Shown: in pieces, positions 33,430 to 44,400 of the stretch
How positions within the stretch are numbered: position 1 is the stretch's first letter
Layout of the letters: the number at the start of each line of letters is the position of its first letter
NCBI GenBank assembly: GCA_037447655.1
Contig: JBBHKE010001408.1
Coordinates: forward strand, 1-55,579
Length of the DNA: 55,579 bases
From: Zygnema cylindricum
Taxonomy: Eukaryota; Streptophyta; Zygnematophyceae; Zygnematales; Zygnemataceae
Reading direction: 5' to 3'
Program-made: the position numbers and the translations under genes
The notes under the pieces: generated by a model
The model's input: only the letters and a program-made list of their open reading frames with translations
The model's database searches: none
Told to the model about the DNA's origin: nothing

Positions 33430-34087
33430 GTTTATAAAAAAGCCCTAGTTTTAAAACACATCGCGCATGTGTTTTAAACGTAAGGTTGAAGATGACGTTT
33501 TTTGTCGTCGAAGTGGGTCGAAAAACACAAGACGACAAATTTTCGTACATCCTAAGTTCGATGATGACGCAAATTGTACTCTACAAATTTGCGATTCCTT
33601 CGTACGGTTGGAACTTAGGAAGTACGGCGCTAAGTTTTACAAGAAAACGACAGAAAATAACCCTTACTTATGCACATGGGGACATACCCTTATTTGTCAA
33701 TTTTTCGTATTTTTCCCGTATTTGGTTGCGCTGTCCTTTTAAAGCTTCTGTTTACATTTTTGTGTACTTTTAACATCCGCATAAGACGGCACAGTACTGT
33801 AGCTGGTCTGTAAAATGCGTATTAGATAATCCTGACCGTTGGATCTACAATTGTCCGTGCATCACAAATCTAATGTTACATGGTTTTGACCGGCCCCGGT
33901 GTGCCGATTCTGGTCGTCGGATTCGCCATGCTATTCCGAATCTTCTTATGACTTCGTCGATTTACAAAATGTGTAGATGATTGAAAATTTTTGGCGTCCA
34001 TTTACCTCCAGCACAAATGTTTACATTCGCCCAAATTCTAGGTCGCAAATTTTATGTTTTTCATTTCTATAATTTTGCTGACCGCAA

Positions 34088-34290
34088 TACACCATGTGTC
34101 ACTATTGTTTATGTTTTTTACTCCAAGAAAAGCATTTTTTTCTCCGAGTACACACGTCCAATTTTCAAGTGGCGACCGCCAATAATAAGGTGAGGATTTT
34201 TGTTTCAATCGTAACCGTTGGATTGACCATCAAAAAAAAATGTTTCAAGTGGCAAAAAAAGTATCAGCACTAATAGCGATACGAGGTGTA
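34088..34290. mobile_element. TA-family MITE, about 203 bp, diverged
   Basis: Left end TACACCATGTGTCACTATTG, right end CACTAATAGCGATACGAGGTGTA. Between them are CTCCGAGTACACACGTCC and AAGTGGCGACCGCCAATAAT, the usual inner blocks. It lies about 330 bp upstream of the centrin start. Confidence 0.75.
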
Positions 34291-34565
34291 CCTTCCGTAT
34301 CATACCCGGAAAACACGTACAATACGCATAAAATACTGCGCTACAGTACAGTACCAGATATAGCGTTCGCACGCTACTTCGCACTTTTTATCGATAATTT
34401 TGTTGACTGTTACTGTCGTACATTTCTAGCGTCTAACAGTTTCTGTTAAACACAGACGTTTGACACTTTGACTTTTTGACTTTGACCCGGTCATTTTTCA
34501 AAAACGACTTTTCCATGGTTCACAAAAACTGAAAAATCGATCTATATTTCTGTGACGACGATTTT

Positions 34566-34620
34566 TTTAGGGTTTCCGAATCTCCGTTTCGTTTCTTTTT
34601 CTTAAGAAAACCCTAAAAAT
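34566..34620 (+). promoter_or_regulatory. Inverted pair of telo-box-like motifs before the centrin ATG
   Basis: TTTTTTAGGGTTTCC (from 34563) and AAAACCCTAAAAAT (34607-34620) are inverted, and the second touches the start codon. AAACCCTAA is known as the telo box in plant promoters and 5' leaders. In a transcript the pair could also fold into a stem with a loop of about 30 nt. Whether it acts as either is inference. Confidence 0.35.
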
Positions 34621-36812
34621 GCTTTCCGAGTTGACCGATGAAAAAGCTGAGGAAGTACGGCAGGCTTTTAAGGTGTACGATAGAGATAATGACAGTAAGC
34701 ATTCTCAACTTTTCTTTTTTAAACCATTTTTTTTTTTAACATTTTCTTATCGTTATTTAGCAATAAAAAATGGCATTTTCTTAATATTTTTTTAACATTT
34801 TTTAACATTTTTTTAAGGTTCTGCTTTCTAAGGGGGGCGGGTTAGGGTTTGAAAAAAAACCTTTGACATTGTTGTCTTACAAACCTGTCCATTATTTTTT
34901 TGCGCTCGGGCCATCTAAATACTAATTTTAGGGAACTTAGCAACTCAATTGTAAGAGAATTAATCTTAAAGACATTACGTAGACGTGACGTGACGTGACG
35001 TGATAAAGACACATTCAAGGTTTTCTTAAGGTTGTTTTTAGGTTTTTTTTAAGTCTGAAAAGGTGGTCCATTAATTTTTTGCTTTCAGATCATTTGAATA
35101 TCAAGAGACTTAGAGCTAAATTATAAGGATGTGGCATAGACATGACGTGACGTGACGTGACGTGATAGAGACATTTTTAACACTTTTAACGGATTTTAAA
35201 GGTTTTTTTTTAGGTTTTTTTGTCTCAAAACCTCTCCATTCCTTTTTTGCTTGGGATCAAAAAATTATTAGTGAGCTTAAGAGAACTCAGGTTGAAAGAA
35301 ATAAATCTAAGGACATTAGATAGACATGAAATAAACTTTTTTGATGTTTCTTTAGGTTGTTTTTAGGTTTTTTTTAGCTTATTTTTGGATGCTTTTTAGG
35401 GTTTTTTTTTCTGAAAACCTGTCCCTTCGATTTTTTTTCCTGCAGATCATCTAAATATTAGTGAACTGAGAAGTGCCATGAGAGCTTTGGCTCTGAACCC
35501 TACGGAGGAAGAGTTGCAGCAAACTATGTCGGAGCTAGATGGAGATGCAAAGGGGAAAATATACAGAGATGACTTTTATGCCTACATGGTTCGGAAGCTT
35601 AGGGTTAGTTAAACAATTTCCACCATTTTTTTGTTCTTCAACTGTTTTCCTCCATTGACTTCGAACGCGTTTTACTTCGAGATGTTTGCAATGGTTCTAA
35701 ATTGTTTTGCTATGTCTCCTTTCCAGAGTTATGATCCTGAAGAGGAGCTAATAGAAGCGTTTAAGGTTTTCGATGCGGATGACAGCGGCCTTATTTCTAT
35801 GAAGGAGGTGAGCCACTTTTTCTGTCAAGGGTTCCTGTATTGAGTCTGCAAAATCAATCATTGTGTTATGGGTAGTGTTGGGTATCGAGGACCTACTGCC
35901 GATATTCGATATTATCGAATTTTAGCTACCCGATAATCGATATATCGAGACCATGTACGGAGAAGCTAAATATCCAGATTTTTTTTTTTTTTTCGGATTT
36001 TTTCAAATGGCGGGTAGCTCAGTGAAGTCGTCGTACCATTTTTCGTACGATTTACCGTACTTTCCCTGTACGGTATATGTACGGACACCCATTTTTTGCG
36101 ATATATAACGCGATAATTTATGTTGGTCGCGGTACGATACATCGAGGACTTATATATCGAAATTATCGCGATATGAAACTACCCGATACCCAACACTAGT
36201 TATGGGAACATACACATTATTTTCCGATCGTTGTGTTTTGAACATATACATTGTTTTTGAGTTGTTGTGTTACGAACGTATACATTGCTTTTCAATCGTT
36301 GTGTCATTGAGTATGCGTTGCATTTTCGAACATTGTGTCATGAACATATACATTTGCTTTTCAATCACTGTGTCATGGGAACTTCAACGTAGTTTTTGGT
36401 TTCCTGCGACAATTTAAAATGTTGAGTATTGGCCTTTTGTTTTTCCATCGTTGTGCCATGGGAACATAACCATTGTTTTCCGTTCACCTATTCAACATTT
36501 CAGCATTTCGAAATGATGAGTATGGTTTCTCGAGACAGGTCAATATGTCAAGTTGAGTATCGTCCTTTGTGGTTTAACTTTGTTCACGAGGACTTTGTCG
36601 ACTGTTTTTTGCATAAAAAAAAAAAACTTTTTTTTGCAACTTTGTATTTGCAGTTAAGGGACGCTATGCAACATTTGGGGGAAAATTTGTTTGCGGAGGA
36701 AATTGACGAAATGGCAAAAGAAGCGAAACCCGATAACAACGACAAGGTGGATTATCGAGAGTTTATAAAAGTTATTCTCAAAGACCAGACTACCATATTT
36801 AAAGTTTCATAA
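34619..36812 (+). CDS. Centrin-like four-EF-hand calcium-binding protein
   Basis: Four exons: 34619-34694, 35446-35603, 35727-35807, 36654-36812, all GT/AG, joining to 474 nt (157 residues). EF loop 1 (DRDNDNHLNISE) and loop 3 (DADDSGLISMKE) keep the ligand pattern. Loop 2 (DGDAKGKIYRDD) is weak. Loop 4 (KPDNNDKVDYRE) has Lys at position 1 and Asp for the usual Gly, so it probably does not bind calcium. LTDEKAEEVRQAFKVYD, SAMRALALNPTEEEL and the linker spacing favour centrin over calmodulin. The N-terminal extension is very short for a centrin, and the C-terminal KDQTTIFKVS is a short extra tail. Centrins sit at centrioles, basal bodies and their contractile fibres. A calmodulin-like protein of another branch is the alternative. 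Confidence 0.88.
34880..35440 (+). repeat. Three decayed tandem copies of the centrin exon 2 acceptor in intron 1
   Basis: Units of about 165-190 bp start at about 34884, 35060 and 35226, and the real acceptor unit starts at about 35413. Each has AAACCTSTCC, a T-rich run, then a version of the acceptor and exon start: GCCATCTAAATACTAATTTT, CAGATCATTTGAATATCAAG and GGATCAAAAAATTATTAGTG. The real one reads CAGATCATCTAAATATTAGT. Units 1 and 2 also share TAGACRTGACGTGACGTGAC. The array thus includes the 3' splice site and about 35 nt of coding sequence. Confidence 0.85.
35856..36480 (+). repeat. About 46-bp tandem repeat in centrin intron 3
   Basis: Units containing TCGTTGTGTYATGGGAACAT and CATTGTTTTTC repeat about eight times with variation. 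The hAT-like element at 35873-36198 is inserted into the first units. Confidence 0.75.
35873..36198. mobile_element. hAT-like MITE (326 bp) in centrin intron 3
   Basis: TIRs TAGTGTTGGGTATCG and CGATACCCAACACTA are perfect over 15 bp. Both flanks are GTTATGGG (35865-35872, 36199-36206), an exact 8-bp target duplication. The inside has CGATATATCG-type palindromes and no coding capacity. Confidence 0.93.
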
Positions 36813-37426
36813 AGGCGGTTTATATGGAGTTTAATGTGAACAAATCACTTTGTCGTTTTGTTAAGAGAGTGTGGAAATCAAGAATGGAGATGAGAATCTC
36901 AGACTTCTGGAGTTTAGACAAAAGTTTTTGTGAACGTGACTACAATACAACTTAAATTATTAATATTAATATGGTTGTATTATTTCATATGTAGTGTACA
37001 GTGAGACAGTTTTTTGGTGTTTCTATTAGTAGTTTGAGTCATTTTCGGATCAGATTGTCCCTTGAAATCCGTAAAAAAAATACATGAGATTTTACTTTTA
37101 CAGTATGCATTTGAGACTTATATTTTATTTGTACAATCCTCCTTTTTTTAAATTATGTCAGTAACTTTCAGAGAGTTATGGTGTATTTGAAATTGTTAAA
37201 GAATTAAAATTATTCGTTCTTGTTGTCAACTTGGTTTTCACTAAACTGTGGATCAATGTAAGTGTTATAAATTAAGTTTCGATGCTGGTTTTTACTGGTT
37301 ATAACTTGGCCCCCGAAGGTAAAATAGAGTTAATAATAAAACAGGATTAATAATAAAGTAGTGTTAATAATAAAGTAGCGTTAATAATAAAATAGCGTCA
37401 ATAATAAAATGAAGCTAGTAATGAAA
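36813..37426. other. 3' flank of centrin; no gene seen
   Basis: AT-rich DNA, probably including the centrin 3' UTR. From about 37320 a small repeat of TAGCGTTAATAATAAAA units begins and recurs at 37540-37580. Confidence 0.5.
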
Positions 37427-38039
<613 letters not shown>

Positions 38040-38042
<3 letters not shown>

Positions 38043-38100
38043 TCGGGGTCGGGGGTCGGGGGAGGGGGAGGGGGAGGGGGAGGGGGAAAGAAGAAAATCA
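38040..38100. repeat. (GGGGGA)n microsatellite
   Basis: GGGTCGGGGGTCGGGGGAGG and following GGGGGA units, directly after the second 117-bp repeat. Confidence 0.8.
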
Positions 38101-38322
38101 GAAATGGTGCCTTCAGAAAGGAGGGGACACAAGGGGAAATGTCGCCAGAAGGGCTAGAATTCAGGGGTCAGATGTTTGGGGCGACAATCCCGCATCATCC
38201 ACACTAATAGCAGTTCACGGTATAGATCCAAAAAAATCCCAAAAACATCGCTTCAGGAAGAAGGTGATGTCACGTAAAGGTTTTTTTATATGAGCTGTAA
38301 ACTCCACTGTAATTGGACCCTC

Positions 38323-39640
38323 CCTCCCCCTCGCCCTCCCTCCCTCTCCCTCCCTCTCCAGCTTCCCCACTCTCCCTCTCCCCCTCTCCCCCTCCCTCCC
38401 TCCCTCCCCCCCTCCCTCTCCCTCTCCCTCTCCCTCTCCCTCTCCCTCTCCCTCTCCCTCTCCCTCTCCCTCTCCCTCTCCCTCTCCCTCTCTCCCTCTC
38501 CCTCTCCCTATCCCTCTCCCTCTCCCTCTCCCTCTCCCTCTCCCTCTCCCTCTCCCTCCTCTCCCTCTCCCTCTCCCTCTCCCTCTCCCCCTCTCCTCTC
38601 CCTCTCCCTCTCCCTCTCCCTCTCCCTCTCCCTCTCCCTCTCCCTCTCCCTCTCCCTCTCCCTCTCCCTCTCCCTCTCCCTCTCCCTCTCCCTCTCCCTC
38701 TCCCTCTCCCTCTCCCTCTCCCCCTCTCCCTCTCCCTCTCCCTCTCCCTCTCCCTCTCCCTCTCCCTCTCCCTCTCCCTCTCCCTCTCCCTCTCCCTCTC
38801 CCTCTCCCTCTCCCTCTCCCTCTCCCTCTCCCTCTCCCTCTCCCTCTCCCTCTCCCTCTCCCTCTCCCTCTCCCTCTCCCTCTCCCTCTCCCTCTCCCTC
38901 TCCCTCTCCCTCTCCCTCTCCCTCTCCCTCTCCCTCTCCCTCTCCCTCTCCCCTCTCCCTCTCCCTCTCCCTCCCCCTCTCCCTCTCCCTCTCCCTCTCC
39001 CTCTCCCTCTCCCTCTCCCTCTCCCTCTCCCTCTCCCTCTCCCTCTCCCTCTCCCTCTCCCTCTCCCTCTCCCTCTCCCTCTCCCTCTCCCTCTCCCTCT
39101 CCCTCTCCCTCTCCCTCTCCCTCTCCCTCTCCCTCTCCCTCTCCCTCTCCCTCTCCCTCTCCCTCTCCCTCTCCCTCTCCCTCTCCCTCTCCCTCTCCCT
39201 CTCCCTCTCCCTCTCCCTCTCCCTCTCCCTCTCCCTTTCCCTATCCCTCTCCCTCCCCCTCTCCCCCTCCCTCCCTCTCCCTCCCTCTCCCTCTCCCTCT
39301 CCCTCTCCCTCTCCCTCTCCCTCTCCCTCTCCCTCTCCCTCTCCCTCTCCCTCTCCCTCTCCCTCTCCCTCTCCCTCTCCCTCTCCCTCTCCCTCTCCCT
39401 CTCCCTCTCCCTCTCCCTCTCCCTCTCCCTCTCCCTCTCCCTCTCCCTCTCCCTCTCCCTCTCCCTCTCCCTCTCCCTCTCCCTCTCCCTCTCCCTCTCC
39501 CTCTCCCTCTCCCTCTCCCTCTCCCTCTCCCTCTCCCTCTCCCTCTCCCTCTCACTCACCCTCACCCTCACCTCCCCCTCTCCCTTTCCCTCTCCCTCCC
39601 CCTCTCCCCCCTCCCGTCTCCCTCTCCCTCTCCCCCTCCC
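38323..39640. repeat. 1.3-kb CCCTCT hexanucleotide satellite
   Basis: About 200 near-perfect copies of TCCCTC, interrupted by rare register changes (for example near 38560, 38596, 38950, 39240-39290). The long Ser-Pro, Leu-Pro, Arg-Gly and Arg-Glu open frames on both strands are translations of the repeat and not genes. The array length in the assembly may not be reliable. Confidence 0.97.
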
Positions 39641-39895
39641 CCATTTTCATAAAAAAACATAAAAAAAAAAAAAAAATTTCCCCTCCCTCCCTCCCCCCCC
39701 CCCCCTCCCCCCCTCCCTCATCTTAGAATTCATGGGCCAGAAATCAAGGGCCAGAATTTAAGGGTGATAATAGCATGGTATTAGGGCTGATAGAGATTCG
39801 CGGTAGAGTCGAAGGCAAAGTTTTGCGACGGGAAAAAGATGACGCTGCTTGCAACATGTCTTTTAGGAGCTGTGAACTCTTCTGTGGTTGGACCA

Positions 39896-40106
39896 GTGAG
39901 GGTTTTTTGTCGTTTTTAGTGTTAAAGTTTGTTTCGCCACTTAAAACATCCTTTTCTCCGTGCACACCGGTCGGGTTGTCAATCCAACGGTTGTTATTGG
40001 AAAGCAAGACTCTCGGCTTCGTTTTGGAGGTCTCCGATTGACAAGCTGATCGGTGTGCATGGAGAGTGGCGAAAAAAGCTTTCACACTATTAGCGATGAG
40101 CGGTGT
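39896..40106. mobile_element. TA-family MITE, diverged
   Basis: The inner blocks TTCGCCACTTAAAACATCC and TCTCCGTGCACACCGGTC, and the right end TATTAGCGATGAGCGGTGTA, are recognisable. The left terminus is eroded (TTTTTAGTGTTAAAG remains). Confidence 0.65.
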
Positions 40107-40886
40107 AGTTGTTTTTGTAATGCAAGTTGGGTTCAAATCATAGGATTTAATTGAGAAAACAATTGAAAATGTCACATATTGTCACTTCATTAGGATGCCC
40201 ACTCATTCAGAAAAATCTGTGCGGTACATGTACTTTAAGGGGCGATAATATATGCGTTTCCAATTGTTTTCACAAATTAAATCTATGCTCCAAAAACTCT
40301 TATAGGTCCATTTTTGTGACTAGTTACGCAGGCTATTTTAGAGCGTGTGTGATTAAACGAAATTAAAACGAATTTCTCAAATGACAAGCGATTGTTTTAA
40401 AGGAGGATTGAAGTACAGATTTTTGGAGAATCTAGAGAATATCGAACAGGATTTTGATGGATTGAATTTCCATGATCCGTACAATTTGGATTGCATACCA
40501 GAAACTGGCGGCCAATCACTTACCGGAAAAAAAAAAAAACATATTTTTGAAAGTGTCATTTATTATAATTCTATTGTTTAACATTTTACTTTTTTGGTTG
40601 AACGATTTCGCCGATTTGATTATGAGTAAACAAATATTGCAGATGAGGTCAGGTTAACCAAAACGATTTAGGAATTTGTTGAACTGAAAAATTACTGAAA
40701 AATGATGAACTGTTCTTGTATGTCTACTTTCTATGAAGTAATAATAACCGGTTTCTATTCCTTGTCGTTAAGTTAACTCAGTTTTTGATCAAGGCACATG
40801 TCTCACGCCTTGAATTAAGCTTAAAAGTTAAGAGAGTTATTTATCTAAACACCAAATATGTGGATAAAAAGTAGATTAAACAAGTG
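40107..40886. other. No gene confirmed between MITEs
   Basis: AT-rich. One 66-codon + strand frame (40381-40581, starting MTSDCFKGGLKYRF) has protein-like composition, but no partner exon, motif or homology that I recognise. I do not call it a gene. Confidence 0.4.
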
Positions 40887-41118
40887 TACATCGCGAATCG
40901 TTATTAGCGCTAATAACACTAATTCGGTGCCTGTTTTTTTTTTTTTTTTGAGACCTCTTACTACAAAATAGCTTTATTGACACTAATTTTTTTTTTCTTA
41001 GTGCTAATTCTTCAACCGGTTTTAAAACAGGCACGTTATTTGGAACCGAATTAGAGTTAATAACATTTATGCACACCCACGCTAATAATTTCTCTACTCT
41101 AATAGCGATTCGCGGTGT
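40887..41118. mobile_element. TA-family TIR element, 232 bp, separate subfamily
   Basis: Left TACATCGCGAATCGTTATTAG, right CTCTAATAGCGATTCGCGGTGTG. The inside is an inverted pair built on CTAATTCGGT / ACCGAATTAG, unlike the other MITEs. The right edge dinucleotide has mutated from TA to TG. Confidence 0.75.
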
Positions 41119-41473
41119 GGGATATCCATAAGTCACCGACTGTCACAATCTACCGTCCTTCACCAATACTAATTCTGGATTTCAAATTGGATCCACTAAA
41201 TCTGGCAATCGAGCCTAAATGACAAAATTTGAGAATACACCCTACATTTCATTAACTTCCAATCAGTTAGACTCTGTATACTAACAGGGTGTTCCAATAA
41301 TCTTCGTTCTCACTTTTCTCTCGACCAAGGAGTTTCCAATGCTGGAGCTCTATCCATATATCCCTTTGTTGGTAAAAAACGGCAACCAACTCTTTTTACA
41401 TGGAAGAACAGATTTTCGACAGTCCTATACTTACAAGAGGTTCCCGTGTTTCGCAAATATATAAGAGGCAAAA

Positions 41474-44400
41474 TCATTCTCGTGAAACAACCAAAGATTC
41501 ACCTTCATCTTCGACATTTTCATCTTCGACATTTTCATCTTCAATATTTTCATCTTCGATAGTTTCATCTTCGTCTATGGGCAATGAAGCGCAACAAACC
41601 AAATTCTTACTCTTGAGAAGCACCCGGTTTCCGTCGCGACTCCATTGAAAATCCGTGACCACAAACTCAGAAAGTTCCTCGGGTAGTTGTACACAAGACG
41701 CTTCCTGAGAACCCGCCTCATCTTCCGACCAAAAGTACATATTCGAGGAATTAGTGCAAAGAGCCAAACGATTGCTTGATGGTTCCCATGCCGCGGAACG
41801 GATAGGTTCTCGTTGGATGAGAAGGGCAAAAAGAGACAAACAAGACGTGTCCCATATCCAAAGGACAGATGGCATACTGTCCGAGCGCGACAACATATAA
41901 CACCCATTAATGCTCCATTCAATTAGCCCTGTCAATATCAACCTTTCCTTTCATGTTAGTGGAAGGAATTCCAAAACAAAAAAAAAACAAAAAATGGAGC
42001 ATTCATAAAGTACACCGTGTATTGCTATTAGCGTTAAAGTTTTTTCTGCCACTTGAATCCAACTTTTTTCTGTGCACATGTCAGATTTTCATTAAAGGAC
42101 CACTTATCGGAAGGTAAAAATTGTACCTTCCCATCACATCCGTCAGATAAATAATCAGACAAGTGTGCACGGACAAAAATGAGTGTAAAGGCCAAAAAAA
42201 ACATCAACAGTAAGAGACCACGGCATGGAAGTTGATTAACTTTCGAGCAGAGAATGATAAGCATCATGGAGTCTTACGAGTCCTGCAATCTGTTTGACTG
42301 ATTCCGTTCAACTGATTTCAAATTCAGATCACGAATAAGCTTCGTTAACTCACCAATGCCTTGCTTGGGGTTGGGTTTATCGGGTAGTAACCTCTCAGTC
42401 ACAACATTGTTCACCATTGTCCCCACAATTTCATACTGTACTCCAATTGTTTGGTTCCTCCCTGCATTAAAACCATAAAACCGATTTGAAAGAATGAAAG
42501 TGAAAGTGATTTGTAAGTGAAGTGAAAGTGAAAAGTCAAATTGAAGTGAGAGTGAGGGTGAGAATGATTGCGAGTGAAGTGAGAGGGCATGAGAGTGAAA
42601 GTGACATTGAGAGTGCGAGCGGGAGTGAGAAAGAGAGTAAAAGTGAAAGTGAATACAAAATGGAAAGTGAAAGTGGAAGTGACATTGACAGTGAAAGAGA
42701 GAAAGTGAAAGTGAAACTAAAAGTGAAAGTGAAACTAAAAGTGAAAGTGAAAGTGAAAATGAAAAGCAAAAGTGGAAGTGAAGAGAAAGTGCAATAGTCC
42801 GTCAAAACAATTATAACATCTGAGGCAGACAATAGTTTACAAAACGACAGCTAAAGGGACATAAGCACGTTAAAAGAAAGAACGAAAAAAAAGGAGAAAG
42901 TAAGATTACAGAAAAATCTTAAGTTGCAGTGCTTGTCACCACCAAAAAACCAATCATAAGGATTGCATCTAGTAATATGTGGAGAGGTCAACGAGTCGCC
43001 TTCATTTCCGTTAGGCACAGAATGGTAGAACAGTGACAAAAATATACATATACTTCTTTTTTTTCTTGAAAAATTATGATGTAGGCATATACAATTAGAA
43101 GCCTTCAATTCCAAAAAAAGTCGTGGTTGGCAATTTTTGCAATTGGATAATCCAGTCCGACAATTTGCTACGAGTGAACATCCCTCCTCTTTCCCTCTCC
43201 TCTCTCCCCTGTTCCCTCTTGTCCTCTCTCCTCTCTCGGCACCTTGCCTCTCTCTCCTTTCTCCGCCGAACCTTCATCCATCCGTCCTCCGCACTCCATC
43301 GATTATGATCTCTGTCCTCTCATCTCGCCATCATATCTTGCATCATCAACATCAAGCAATCCATCTTTTATCACATCATCATCATCACCGTCTTGCATCA
43401 TCTCCCAACTCATGTCATCCCCCTCTCCCTCCTCTCCTCTCTCCCCTCTCCTCCCCTCCTCTTCTCATCACCTCTCATCCTCATTCCTCTCTCTCTCTCT
43501 CCCTCTCACCTCCCCCGGATAAACATCATCATCATCCCCGGAAGAAAAGGCCCCTCATTCAACCTTATAGGGTCGTCATTGGACGGCAAATTTCCTCGAA
43601 GAGAGAGTCTCGCCAAATCGACTTCTGTGAAAGGCTTTTCCGTTTCCTGCAGATAATTGTTTACGAATAATTGTTTGTGAGATAAATTCATGTACATATG
43701 AATACGATAATCCGTTATAATCCGTTATAGTATGACAACATGGGCCCTTAAATGTCTCCTCAAATAGTATGTGGTATTAAAGAGCCATGACCTCTGTTTT
43801 GCGAGATTCCTCATTGTAGATACATAACAATGTATTGAATTAAAGACTAGTGATATAAAGACAGACAAGACAAAGTCATGGAGACATAACGGCATAAGGA
43901 CATAATGGCATAATAACATGAGACATAAAGACATAACGACATAAAGACATAATGGCATAATAACATCAGACATAACGACATAACAACATAAAAGACGATC
44001 TTTCTGTTGATACTGTTAAAAGCTCGCCATATGCCAAACTTAGAAAAAAAAACTAAATTTAAACACTTTGAAGACTTCATATCATGCAAAAGTGAACAAT
44101 ATGTAAGGAATTCACAGTTGGTTTCGCCAATTGTTTTGGCTGAACCCAATTCATTATTTTACTAAACCACATAACCAATAAACAAATCACTCATGTTTCA
44201 GGACCAGCTAGAAATATCTCCGTAGGATCTTTTCTTTCCATGCTGTGCCTACACGGACCATCGTAATAAATCTTTACTATTTATACGATGAGAGACAGAG
44301 GGAGAGAGGAGGAGGAGAGGAGGAAGGAGAGAGAGAGAATGAAAGAGAAAGAGACCACCGATTATAATAAATTCACACTATCCATCGAGTTTAATGAAGT

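Larger units (their letters stand above)
32302..33689. mobile_element. Harbinger-like TIR element with internal gap and duplication
   Basis: TIRs GGGTATGTCCCCATGTAC and, inverted, GGGTATGTCCCCATGTGC are flanked by TTA on both sides (32299-32301, 33690-33692). The interior holds a 436-bp segment twice (32387-32822, 32994-33429) and a run of ten Ns between the copies. If one copy is an assembly artefact the real element is about 780 bp. No transposase is recognised. Confidence 0.8.

Noticed and set aside
38270-39726. Very long open frames (over 430 codons) on both strands encoding Arg-Glu, Arg-Gly, Ser-Pro and Leu-Pro repeats
   Set aside because: They are translations of the CCCTCT array in all frames; no stop codon can occur in this repeat.
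40381-40581. 66-codon + strand frame with protein-like composition
   Set aside because: No homology recognised, no convincing splice signals, and its end runs into a poly-A tract. It is kept only as a remark.
43110-43680. 177-codon Ser/Pro/His-rich + strand frame opposite WRAP73
   Set aside because: It runs across the CT-rich part of intron 6 and antisense to exon 6, which has clear in-frame joins on the - strand.
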